Positions 51,386 through 62,676 of a stretch of 64,000 nucleotides of DNA are shown here, in pieces (position 1 is the stretch's first letter; the number at the start of each line of letters is the position of its first letter). The DNA is from Eutreptiella sp. 'Long Island Sound 2002'. Lineage: Eukaryota; Euglenozoa; Euglenophyceae; Eutreptiales; Eutreptiaceae. Below the pieces are notes generated by a model. The model was not told where the DNA came from and searched no databases. It worked only from the letters and a program-made list of their open reading frames with translations. Location of the stretch: NCBI GenBank assembly GCA_964036045.1, contig OZ038387.1:61321604-61385603 (forward strand), read 5' to 3'. Both the position numbers and the translations under genes were made by a program.

Positions 51386-53270
51386 CCCCCCTTAACCTTT
51401 CCTCTCATTGGTCTTTTGACTTGAGCCTGCAGTAGGGATATCAGGGAACTCGGCGTTTTTTTCCGCCGCTTTTGTATTAGTCATTAGGGAATCAATTGCC
51501 CTGTTGATACCTATGCGAATTTGCCTTAAATTCGCATAGGTACAGAAGTTAGATATTGGCAGCGGCCTGGTGGTGAACCGGCGTCGCGCCAATTCGCGGG
51601 CTAACTGCCAGTTGGGATCTGGCGACCCAAATCGCGAGACCATGAACTGGCCTTTACGGAAAGTCCATCCTGTTGACCTGAATTAATTCTGACTGCACGG
51701 TTGTAATAGTCAAGACTTAGGTTATGATAGGAAATTAAAAGTTCAGGTTCCGGTGCCACTATTTTCAAAAACCCCCTAACGTCATGATGCCCAGCCATTT
51801 AAAGTATAGGGATAGCTTAGGCATCGTTGCCGGCACCTTACGGTGCCTTTTTCTTTTACCCCCCATTGTTAGATTAGGCATGGCATGCATATCTTATGCA
51901 TTTCATGTAGTCACTTCAACCTAACCGTAAATTGAGATTTTCCATTCATTTCTCTTGAGGAGAGATGCAATAGAATGGCATGACTCTCCTCTACAATGGT
52001 ATGTTATTTGTTTGTGTTGGTTGCAAGCAATTTTGGAGATATGCCTGAATTATCAAGATTGAATTGAGTTTTGGTTGTGTTGAAGAGACCATGGTGAATC
52101 TCAAGCTCAAGTTGATTTCATTGATTCCAGGGTGAACCCAACATTGGTAATCATTTTGGTTTGCCTTCCCTTCCCTTTGCAACGTCGAGATATGGTCGTG
52201 GTGGGTCACCACACTCCATGGTGGGACCCACTTTCATGCATAAATGGTGCATTTTTGTTGTGTTCATGATGCCACTTTGTTGAGTTTGTGTGTCGCGTCA
52301 TTGTCCAGTTTTTTCGTAATCCCTTTTTGGTGTCGTAGCAACGGGTCTCTACTTTCATTGTCACTTTGGTTCAAGTCCATTTGAGCCATTGGTGATTTTA
52401 GGCGTTAATTTTTAGTTCCAACATTTTGAGCACTTTGTTTTCATCTGCTCAAAGTTCGCCACTATATCTCCAAGATATAGTGGCGACGGAAAATAAGGAA
52501 GAGCTCATTTTGTTCGTACTTGGTGAGTACAAACAATATATGTTCGATTTTTAGTTGCGTTTCGACGCTTTCACTATCTTTTGGTTCGAAATTTTAAACT
52601 TTTTTGAGCCCATTTTGGCATATTCATTTTATGCCAAAAATCACTCATTTTTGGCCTGTCATGGGCCTACTTTTCGAGCTTGGATCTCCAAGCTCGCGTC
52701 GAGTTCGAGTCTAAGTGTTGTTTGTGCGTGTTGTGGCATGTGTCTACTTTTGTTAATGCACTTTGTTCGGCCGTGATTCATCCCCCCTTAACCTTTCCTC
52801 TCATTGGTCTTTTGACTTGAGCCTGCAGTAGGGATATCAGGGAACTCGGCGTTTTTTTCCGCCGCTTTTGTATTAGTCATTAGGGAATCAATTGCCCTGT
52901 TGATACCTATGCGGATTTGCCTTAAATTCGCATAGGTACAGAAGTTAGATATTGGCAGCGGCCTGGTGGTGAACCGGCGTCGCGCCAATTCGCGGGCGAA
53001 CTGCCAGTTGGGATCTGGCGACCCAAATCGCGAGACCATGAACTGGCCTTTACGGAAAGTCCATCTTGTTGACCTGAATTAATTCTGACTGCACGGTTGT
53101 AATAGTCAAGACTTAGGTTATGATAGGGAATTAAAAGTTCAGGTTCCGGTGCCACTATTTTCAAAAACCCCCTAACGTCATGATGCCCAGCCATTTAAAG
53201 TATAGGGATAGCTTAGGCATCGTTGCCGGAACCTTACGGTGCCTTTTTCTTTTACCCCCCATTGTTAGAT
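51386..53270 (+). repeat. Tandem partial copies of the X LTR (1,396-bp period)
   Basis: 51386-52781 repeats X positions 5001-6396 in full. 52782-53270 repeats 5001-5489 and is cut off by the LTR-like sequence starting at 53271. Both junctions lie at TTCAT (51381-51385, 52777-52781), a pentamer present at each end of the unit in the left LTR (4996-5000 and 6392-6396), so the duplication arose at this microhomology. Confidence 0.85.
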
Positions 53271-56047
53271 TGAAGCGGTACCCAGAACCTATGGCCCATG
53301 GCCCGGAGGCCTGTGAGCCGTCACACCCGTTATGGCCCGTGGCCCGGAGGCCCGCGAGCCGTCACACCCGTGCGGAAGCCGTTGACACCGGCTATCCCTG
53401 TTCTCTAACCCGTGAAATCTGGAATCCGATTTCTAACCAATAAATGGATGTAGAATTACCGTGATTTTATTGTCTTGATCGATTTTCGGTCAGAAATCGG
53501 TGGAATACCCGATTTCTACCGCGATTTCTAATTGTCGTGAAATCGCCGCCTGATGTCGCCTGTTCGCGCGCCTCCGTCGCTTCTCCGTGGCGAGTTTTGT
53601 TCTGGGCTTTTCTCGAATACCTTGGGTGTTCTAAGAGAACTTAGGGGCTGAATCTAGAGGATTTTTTCTGTACTTTCATCTGGTGTGTTCACCAGAATTT
53701 TTCGCCGTTGCGTCTTCGAGAAAATCAGCGCGCAAGCTTTTCCGTCGATCGCTCGAACTCATGGTTCTCAAGTACGGTGAGTTCGGACGGAACCCTACAT
53801 CCACCCCCTATGCCTTTCATCCAAGGCCCTTTCACGCGGGCATATCATTTTGTATAGGGAAGCGGGCAATGGCGGTGTTTTAGGCAGCCTATGGGTCTTG
53901 CAAACCCAAGTCGTTTGCGTGCGCAAACGCTAACTTTGTGGCCTTGTGAGCATGAACGTTAATAACCGAGCACAATGCTCACAAGCCCAAAAGCCCGAGG
54001 CCATTTTTCGTTTTTCGAGCCAACTCAACGATGGCTCCACGCAATTCAATGCGTACCAAAACTCCATTTTCGAAAGAGGGCAAGTTTTGGTCGAAAATTA
54101 GGCCAAAATGGCCAAACCCCCGAGGCTCGTACTCGAAGCCTATGGGGAGTTGAGCCTCGAACCAAGGCAGTATGTAAAGTAGAGACCACGAAGGACATCG
54201 TGGATGGCTTGGTTGATTTCTACAACCTTGTCGTCTATTTTATATAATTTCGCCTTGTGAGCACGCGTGCCATATTGCCTCTTTGCACACGCCTTCATAT
54301 GCAAGCACTAATGACACGAGTGGGCGGAGACAATCTAACCATAGTGTGCATGTTTGAAAGCACCTACTATGGGCCTACTCCAAAAGTGTTTACTCATATT
54401 TTTGCTCCTCAAGGTCCCAAGATATATTCATGCCAATATCGCCGATATATGCACTTTTTCCCATAAATAGTGTGCTTCAAGGATTGAGGTGTTAAAAATG
54501 CTTTCATTGTGCTTTGAACCTCAACCCTTGTTGCAAAAGGGAAGCAAAGCTTCGGTTTGCATCCATGCAAAAGCCCGAGGCTCCTCTCTTTCGTGATACG
54601 GAGATACGATATTTGGAGGGACCACTTTTGGGTGAATTTTGGCCGTTTTGCCCAAAATGGCCACAAACTCCTTCTCCCCCTGATTTCACCCCCGAGGTTG
54701 CGTGCGCCACTTGACCAAGGGTAAGGGCAATTCGGAGAGGGCACACAAACCCGCATCGAATGGGGTGTTTCCCCATGTGGCCTCTCCTCTCAATGGGAGA
54801 GTTGTGAGTCACCCAATTTGGGGTATGTTGCCATCCTGCCCCATTTGTGTGTCACTTTCCCTCCAATGGGAAAAATAGCTAGAGGCGATCATGAGGGTTG
54901 GCAAGTGGCATATATTGGGACCTAAGTCCCATGTGTTTATAGCATTTTTGGTTGGATGAATCCTCGCGGTGGCCATGGAGATATGGAATCATGAGTGCGG
55001 GCCATTTTGGCCAAATTTCGCTGTTTTTGCCGTTGTATGCCATATTGGAATTACCATATCTCCATGGGGCACGGGATCTAGCCAAGAAGGAATGGCGAAT
55101 ATTGTAGCATATGACCAAGGGTTGAACGCCATTGAGTTTCGTATTTGCTCCTCCGGCTCATCCGGAGTTATTCAACTTTTGGTGCGATCCACGATCCCCC
55201 CCTATGCACCGCATGTTGCTTTCTGCCCCGTCCGTGTGGTTATCCCCTCGGTGAACAGTAAGCAGCCAGCGTGACAGCAAGCGATAACCCAGGGCATGGG
55301 ACCAAAGGGGATATCAAGGGTTGTGAATCAAGGCTTAGCGCGTCAATATCGCCAAGGTTTCCTACCCTGGACGGTCGCCCGAGACGGCCGATTTTGCCAT
55401 CTTGGGCATCCTGACCCCACTTGGCGAACCCATGGCGCCCTGATGCCGGGACCTCAGAGGGAACCAGGTTGGGTGAGGGCTCCAGGGAGTTCGTACTCGA
55501 AGGGCATAGGGTCAGTTGCCTCGTCCCTACCTCTGGCGGGTCCGGACGAGGGGTCAATTTTGGAGATTTTGGAGCTAATATCAGTTTGGGCTGAAACAGC
55601 CCATTTTCAGCTACCAACTCCTAGGGGATAATGGCGGAGCCATATCTCTGGCTCAGAGAGGAGTTAGGACCTGCCGTTAAGGGAGCATAGGGAGCCACTG
55701 TCGGTTGGCCTTGTAGCTGCTTGGTTCCGAGGAACCCGCCTGTGGCTGGGCGGGACACCCCCCCTGGTGACAGGGTTTCAGGGTCCGGACTGAGCAGGGC
55801 ATGGGTTGTGTTTGAGCCCCCGCCCCCACCAGCCACTGAGAGGGACGGACCTGGGATTGGGATACAAGTTGGGATGGAGTGTCTATTGTCCTGTGATGCA
55901 CTTACCCCAGTCCAGTCTTAACCCCATGTGTACATATCCTGATGTGTTGCTGTACATACTTTTGTTCCCTTGTTTCAGAGTGACAAGGATCCTGAAACGC
56001 TTTGTCACATGACACGAGCGTATTGATGCCCTTGTGAGCGTAGTGCT
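53271..56047. other. LTR-like start (TGAAGCGGTACCC) and following non-coding sequence
   Basis: X copy 3 stops at 53270 and TGAAGCGGTACCCAG begins, sharing its first ten bases with N1's LTR. It is probably the 5' end of another LTR element, end not located. Inside are a 39-41 bp tandem duplication (GGCCCGGAGGCC cores, 53291-53370), a possible poly(A) signal (AATAAA near 53441), a perfect CGTTTGCG/CGCAAACG hairpin (53912-53929), and a 14-bp inverted repeat CCATGGAGATATGG/CCATATCTCCATGG (about 54974-55065). No credible gene; the ORFs present are short and unlike any family I know. Confidence 0.4.
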
Positions 56048-56848
56048 TTGCCTGCCTGCTCACCTGTGCGTGTCACCGCAGCGTCCCGTGGCCGGCCCGC
56101 CACGGGAACGCGTCAAAGGCGTTTCACCGCCGCGGGGTTACCCATCCCTCGCGTGCCACTCGGGGCCACCAACCCCGAGCAGCGCGGCGCAGCAGCTCGC
56201 AGCTCGCAGCTCGCAGCGCAGCGCAGCGGCTCGCAGCGCCGGCCAGCGACAGCGCCGAGTTCGTCACGGAGCCCGCAGCGCCGTCCAGAGCATCGCCCTG
56301 ACCGCGCCGCGACCGCGAAGGAGGTGCACAGACCAGGACTCCTGCATCAGCGAGTCCCATCGGCCGACCAGCAAGGCCGCGTCAACCACCTCCACAACCA
56401 CCGGCTGACCAGCACCAGCCGCACTCCCAGCCCAGTGCTGCAGCACCCACCTCAACAAACACCACCAGGACCAGTTCGTTGAGCGGAAGGAGTGCACACC
56501 AAGGACCTCAAGACCAACTACGCCCCCGCTGCCATGGTAAACTGGCAAGAAGCGGGTAAGACGTGGCCGCAGCCCCACCCCCATGCAGTGCGCCTACTGC
56601 GTGGGTTGGTTTGGGACCAGCACTACCGCCACAGCCACCCCCAGTGCGAAGGCGGCATGCCCGGGAGCTTCGAGCTCCGCACGGACATGGCCCCCGACCG
56701 CCTGCAGGCCGTGGAGGACTGGCTGCGGGCGGAAGGGTTTGCCTTCCGCTTCCAGCAGAGGCGCTGGAGGACCTGGACCCGGCCGGACAGGCCCGGCGAA
56801 GGGCTGCGCCCCGACGGGATTGAGGAGGACGAGAACTCCAACGAGTAA
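56048..56848 (+). pseudogene. GC-rich reading frame of unknown product, one in-frame stop
   Basis: One frame open over 267 codons except for TGA at 56480-56482. The first part is Arg/Ala/Ser/Pro-rich and spans a GCTCGCAG-type microsatellite (about 56190-56235), so it may be non-coding. The second part (56492-56848) looks more protein-like (LQAVEDWLRAEGFAFRFQQR) with an acidic end. Not recognised. It may be a Gag remnant of the element that starts near 53271. Confidence 0.25.
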
Positions 56849-56940
56849 CCGTCGGGCGCCTCGATCAATGTCTCCATGTGGGACATGATCGAAAAGAACT
56901 TCTCGGAACCGGGGAGCGAGCGCAGGCTGCAGGGCAGCAG

Positions 56941-57879
56941 TGAAGCATTTTCGGCGGGGGTGATGTCCGTGCGTCCACAGAAAAATTGGAAAAATTGAAA
57001 ATCCTTCAACCCATCACCCCAACCTCTCCAAGTACTACATGAAGTCTATTCCAAACTTCGATTCCATTGGAGTTGCGTAAATGGTCTTGGAATCCTTGCT
57101 CACCCCACGGGGAGCGTCCGCGGACACAATCTGGCGTCTATGGACAAAAAGAGGGTATATGTAACATAAATAGTGCGTTGACATGTACAATGTATATGTA
57201 ACAATTCTATACTATAAAATAGCATAAAAAAGAAGACGAAATGAAGGCGACGGCGTCGCCGCCATCAGAAAATCTGACGGCTACGAGGCGTCGCCATCAG
57301 GATCTCCACTGAGATCCTGCCCAAACTGGGCCAACCAGTGGTTTCTGGGCGAAAAACAACAAAATAAAGTGATTTTTGAGTCAAAAACACTCATTTTGCG
57401 CGTCTCCCCCCAACGCGTCGCGTAGCCGACACGACGCGTTTCTGCGCCAATTCAACCTACATATGAAAAGGCCCACTGTTGGGCTACGCCATAGGCGTCT
57501 GGGCGATTCCTGGAATCGCCTCAGCATTTTTTGAAAAATGCGTGAACGCGCTACTTTTCGCAAAAATGGACCTTCGCGGAACGCCGCGAAAAAGGTCACG
57601 CTATAATCTTTTATGTCTAAAAACGATAAAACAATAATAATATTGCCTAAAATCTTTAGAAATCGAGAGTTAGATTCTCGATCTGGGGCTGCGTCGCGCA
57701 GGCGACGACTGTCGTCGCCAGCCCAAAAAAGACGTAAAACGACGATTTCTGGGGTATTTTACAAAAATCCCACAGAAATCAAGATGCCGTAGCATCAACA
57801 GGAAAATTCCTGATCTGGCCTGGCGAAGAGCGCCACAGGCTGTGCAGCGGGTATGGGTGAAGCACCCCATACCGCTTCA
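56941..57879 (-). repeat. Minus-strand LTR, N1-related (939 bp)
   Basis: On the minus strand it runs from TGAAGCGGTATGGGG to GAAAATGCTTCA, with start and end resembling the N1 LTR (TGAAGCGGTAG ... GAAAACGCTTCA). A polypurine tract TAAGGAGGGGGG (57880-57891) adjoins its start, so this is the 3' LTR of a minus-strand element whose body lay to the right. No matching 5' LTR is in the window, so that element is truncated or longer than the window. Confidence 0.65.
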
Positions 57880-57891
57880 CCCCCCTCCTTA

Positions 57892-58852
57892 GAAGCCTTG
57901 CCTATATCCAAAGGAAGGCAAGGCCAAGGAGGCGCTCTGACCCCTGCAGTGCCCTGGTTTCAACTCTGATTCATCAGGACAGTGGGGGGGGGGGGGGGCT
58001 TCGTGAGTAAAATACATGGGGGGGAGCACCACACACATGTAAAAAAAAAATTAATTTTTTTTTTTTTGATCTTGGAATATTCATAGGGCAATTGCCCCTC
58101 AGGCGACCACACTGGTCCCTGGCACTCCTCGTAGCCTCTGGTGACCAAACCAGGGGCGCTGCAGGGCCTTCCGCCCTGACTGATGGCGCTTAGGCGCACA
58201 TATTGGCCCTTTTTCTCCATGGGCATGGAAATCAATAATTCAATAAATTCGGAAAATTCGGAAAAAATTATTTAGGGTCAAACCCAAGGCAAGGCCTTCC
58301 ACCGCGCCTGAATTTAGGGCCATTTCCTGCCCAAGGCGACGAATTCCTCGTGCCTTTTAGGGTCGATTCCCAACCAAAGGTGACGAATGAACGCACCTGA
58401 TTTGGGGGATTTAGGGTCATTTCCTACCCAAGGCGCCCCACGCCTATTTAGGAAGGGACCTCCCGGAGGGTCAACCAACCCAAGGCGACGAATTAACGCG
58501 CCTGATTTGGTTACTGGTGGACGCGGGGCGCTCTCCGCGTGACCTGCTGTCGTTGCTCTTGGGATCTGCCATCCACACCACTTGTCAAGCTGCTGCAGGG
58601 TCCAGATTTCCTGAAGACCTCTGCTGGGATCGTCGTCGTCGTCGCAGGAGCTCCTGGAGCTGATCTCAGGGCTGTCGTCGTCGCTGCTGTTGCCTTGGGG
58701 GCCAGTATTGGCCCAGGCGTCCCTTCTTGCACTGTATTTCCACCAGTGCAATACCTTAGGCTGCAGTCTGTCGCGCTGCGGGAGTTGTCGAAAACCAGGC
58801 AGCAGGGGATTACCTCGACGTTGTGGGAGCTCATCGACAGGTCCGCCAGTGA
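57892..58852. repeat. Low-complexity tracts and degenerate minisatellite
   Basis: A G run of about 15 (near 57983-57997), an A-run/TTAA/T-run palindrome (about 58040-58069), then four or so degenerate units of 50-70 bp from 58270 to 58510, each with TTTAGGGTC or TTTAGGGCC and usually CCCAAGGCGACGAATT. No gene recognised. Confidence 0.5.
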
Positions 58853-59779
58853 CAGCTCACCGACAGGCCCCAGTTTACTGGTGGCTGGTTCAAGGCTATG
58901 TGTTCCCTCATGGGAATACGTCATGCCAAGAGCGTCGCCTATCTCAGCCGGTCTAACGGCCGTGCTGAAGTGGCTGGACGGCAGCTGTTCGAGAAGCTGC
59001 GCAAGATCCACATCACCAATCCACGTCGGAACTGGTTTGAGGAGATGTGGCCTGCTCTGAAGGCCCATCATGACACCCCCACTCCGGGCGGTTTGTCCCC
59101 TCACCAGATTCTCTTCGGCAGGGACCCCCTGGGTAGGGGACTTCCCTTGTCTGGTGATGGCATGGCTATGGATGCCAAGGAGTTCTTCGCGCGGCAAGAG
59201 CAAACGGCGCTGGACATCCGCCAGCAGCTTGAGAAGGAGCATGCTGAGCGTCAGAAGTCCGCCCCGAGCTCGACAGCGCAGAAGTTCAGGGTGGGAGACC
59301 CGGTGTGGGTGATCAGACCCCGCCCCATGGGCACCCACCGCACCAAGACCTGGTTCACACCCGGCGAGGTGGTCCGCAGGATTGGTGAGGACACCTACCG
59401 CATCAAGGTGGGTCACGGACAGTTCCGGGAGCGCCACGAGAGTCAACTCCGTGTGCGGGAACCCGACCTCCGTGGCCAACATGTGTCCCTGAGCTATGCC
59501 GCACATGAGGCCGATTCGGACGACGACTATGCTGAGCAGGACGACTATACAGTCGAGAAGATCCTGGCTCAGCGTCCGAAGGCCTCGGCACCCGGAGGTC
59601 TGGAGTTCAAGGTTCGTTGGCGAAGCTATGGGCCGTCCCACGACACCTGGGAACCCGTCTCCTCGTTCGTGCCGCGGGTCAATACTCCCTTCATGGAGTA
59701 CATCCGCAAGCACAAGACCAAGATCCACGTTTCGGACTTGGCAGCACTCACCCGGGCGATTGCAGCCAGGGGTGCCTGA
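58853..59779 (+). pseudogene. Ty3/Gypsy integrase C-terminus plus chromodomain, 5' truncated
   Basis: 308 codons open from just after TGA at 58850-58852. The frame begins inside the integrase core (TDRPQFTGGWFKAM, where SDRGPQF is usual), keeps the catalytic Asp there and the Glu in SNGRAE, then has LFGRDPLG, a GDPVWV box region and a chromodomain (YTVEKILAQR, FKVRWRSY, TWEPVSSF). The first catalytic Asp, zinc finger, RNase H, RT and protease are missing, and the DRG Gly is lost. The sequence is distinct from both the E1 and E3 Pols, so this is a remnant of a third Gypsy family. Stop TGA at 59777-59779. Confidence 0.85.
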
Positions 59780-60493
59780 TCAGCGCCCTGGGCTCTCCCC
59801 TGATGTGTTGTGAGCGCTTGTGAGGCCGACGAATCGTCCCTTACTTGCTTGCTCTCTTCCATCTTTCGGTGACAGAGTGGCCATATACCCCCCCCTGCTG
59901 AATCCAGAGGAGGATGGCCCCTCTCTTCTTCTACTCGTCACTCCCCCCCCTGCCGAATCCTTGGGAAACCAGGTAGGGCGACTGGCCTTCATTTTTCTGA
60001 GCTCTTGGGGCCTTGAAGCCCATACGACGTTGCGCAACGGATGCCGCTGTCATCGGCATTGCGAATTTTTGGTGTGTGGTCTGGTCCCATGGCATTTGCG
60101 GGATCCAGACCAGTCAACGTGTGTCTCGAGACTATATATGGCCTGAACTCAGGCATTTTCCTGTCCACCCTCCTGCATTGCCTTATCCTGACCGTGGCGT
60201 GGTTTGGCGCTCTGTCCAGAGCGTGTTTACACGCCTATTTACCCAGATTCTTGCTTGTTTTTCTGCCCTCCAGGATATGTGCATCTGTATGTTAAGTGTC
60301 ATCAGCCCATCGCTGAGGGATGGACTGTTTTTCACCACGAATCGGGATACAGAGGCGCCTCGAGTCGCCGTGTACATGTTCATACAGCCTGGTCCAGCCT
60401 GGACCAGTACTTGGATACAGATTCTACTGTTTGAGTGCCCGTGATACCTTGTTGCCCTATTCGCTTTGTGTGTGGAGATCCTGATGGCGCCAG
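59780..60493. other. Non-coding stretch before E4
   Basis: About 0.7 kb with two C-rich tracts each followed by CTG(C/T)(T/C)GAATCC (near 59893 and 59949). No polypurine tract or LTR continuing the integrase remnant is evident. Ends at the E4 LTR. Confidence 0.35.
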
Positions 60494-61024
60494 TGAAAGT
60501 GCTGCCCTGGGTCGTGGAAGGTGCCGGAGGGCTCGGGGCCAGCAAGACCAGTGGGGCAGGCACGCGAGGAGTCGACCTGAACGTTGCTATTGGGGGTAGA
60601 ACCGGAGACTCGAACACCAACGGAGGCAAGAGCAGCAACAACTGAAGCAAGATCCATGTTGAGTGTTATCCGGCAGAAAATCCCAGTCTATGAAGAAATT
60701 GATGCGGATTATTCTAGATACATCTGAGTGTCCATATCTGTCTGAAAAGATTTATATAAATGCAATTGTGAAAAATGTTTGGCCGATCTGGCCCGCGAGC
60801 GCGCGTCAGCGGCAAATGGCGATTCCAGCTAAATGATCGGAACGCGGCGGATTTACGGGGAATGGACCGCGGAATCAGATCCGGCATATCAGAAATATAT
60901 AGGTCTGATCCTGAGACTGAGCTGCGAGGCGGCGATTCCGCCGAAGCAAAGAAAATGACCAAGATGTAGCCAATCTGGACAGAATGTCTGAAAATCTGAG
61001 CAGATGGGGCTAGCCGCACTTACA
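60494..61024 (-). repeat. E4 3' LTR
   Basis: 531 bp, same ends as the other family members, with one base deleted in an A run. It carries the LTR-borne gag start (60657), whose frame here runs out into flanking DNA and stops at 60457. Confidence 0.92.
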
Positions 61025-62676
61025 CTCCCCCTCCAAAAACACACAGGGGTGTGTCGCTACGTCAACGAAGAACGTAGTGCGGGTAAGTCCCAGAAAAAAA
61101 AATAGAAATGTAGCCTCGATGGGGCGAAATCTGCTTGATCTGACCTGATTTGGGCTGAATTGGCACTGATTCAGGATGGATGGACCTGAAATGAGACAGA
61201 ATGAGGAGTGACGAACAGTCCTCCGTGCAGTAAAACATTAGGTCAAGGGCTAAAAAGCATGTAAACGTATCGAGAATCGATACCAAACCATGCACTGGTT
61301 GAGAATGAGGTAGATTATTGGTGGATTGAGTGGGGGAATCAAGAAATGGAGTGACATCTCAGCGCTCTGGCACAGTTTCGCTGTCGCGGGCACGCTACGG
61401 TGTCCTCGCCGAACTCTACATCGTGTTACTCCCGCTTTTCTCGTTCTGAAAAGTGCAGCATGTGGCTCAGAATTGGCGCATCTGGTGGATGATCACAAGA
61501 TTCAGCAAAATTGAGAGTCAATTTGGGCACAGATGGAGGAGATTAAGCAATCACCGAGAGGGAAAACAAATACAAATGAAGTCTGCAGGCCCTAAGTGAT
61601 TAGAAAAACATCAGCGTCAACAAAGTTAGGCAAAGCCGTACACAGATCTTCGAGGAATGTGAGGAGATGACAAGGAAATCAACCTAAAATGTCCTAAAAT
61701 GAGTAAATTCCCTGAGATGAAGGTGAAATGAAGCGGAATGTCTAGAACTGAAACTACTAACACTTTCTTTTAGACTAAAGTTAATATATATTGTCGTTTA
61801 TTCAGCTCAATTGTGCTTTCCGGCACGTTGGTTCGCGAGCATCCAACAGATTCCATCAAAATGTGGATCATGTGATGATGCATCATGATGGGACATGATA
61901 GCCCTGGATCCTTGGCATGTAACGCGCCGAAGGTTCGCTGAAGGCGCTTTACTGACAGTATATAACTGAGAGACACCGTATTTACAGTGGCGGCGGTGTC
62001 AATCGACTTGGACAAGGCCCATCTTTCGATTGAGTCCCACAAGACACTTGGATTCACCATTTTCGACAGTTTCAGGTCGGATTGAGCTCACATTGGCGTG
62101 TGCCAAAAATACAACGAAGCTTACGGACTTCAGAGGTTGCTGTTAGAAGTCCCTAGAGCTCCTACATGAAGGTTGTCTGAACAATTGACGTCTGGGTTTC
62201 GTGCAACAGTGGCAGAATGATGGACAAACCTGAGAAATTCAAGGTAAATTCAAGGAATCTGGATCTGAATCTGGACTTTGGCGTCAGCATCACGGCAAAT
62301 GAAGGTAAGATCTGAGTTCCTGGCGTCGCATCTGGTGCAGCCAGTACTACAGGGGGTGCCTGTAGGGGTGAATGTCGCTGGCCAGCGTTTTTAATATGTA
62401 CATTTGCTTCCATCTGCACGAGTAGCCAAATTCCAAAGATGCACAGACCAACAGAGACAAGATTACCCCGAATCTGCCTGAATTAAGCCTGAGTTTGGTT
62501 TTTTCTGAACACGGCAGCACACTCCGTGGCTTTCGGCTTTCGACTTTCGATACGCTACCGAACGGAGACCAAGGAAAAATTGATTGATTGACGTCAAATT
62601 ATCAAACATTCGCAGTTCTCCACATCATGACATAAACAGAAAGAATGAACAGTGGATTGAGCAGAATGTGGTTCTT
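61025..62676 (-). other. E4 3' untranslated region
   Basis: Matches the E1 and E2 3' UTRs, with the polypurine tract and two-stem hairpin (61257-61293) conserved. A short segment near 61595-61645 is replaced by unrelated sequence. The stem closed by CTCCGT/ACGGAG (about 62522-62570) is kept with a different interior. Confidence 0.6.

Noticed and set aside
93-53270. CRISPR array or prokaryotic mobile region
   Set aside because: Repeats are kilobase-scale LTRs and there are no short regularly spaced repeats. Chromodomain-bearing Gypsy Pols indicate a eukaryote.
58511-59728. 405-codon minus-strand ORF
   Set aside because: Antisense to the integrase-chromodomain remnant, whose sense frame has clear domain motifs.
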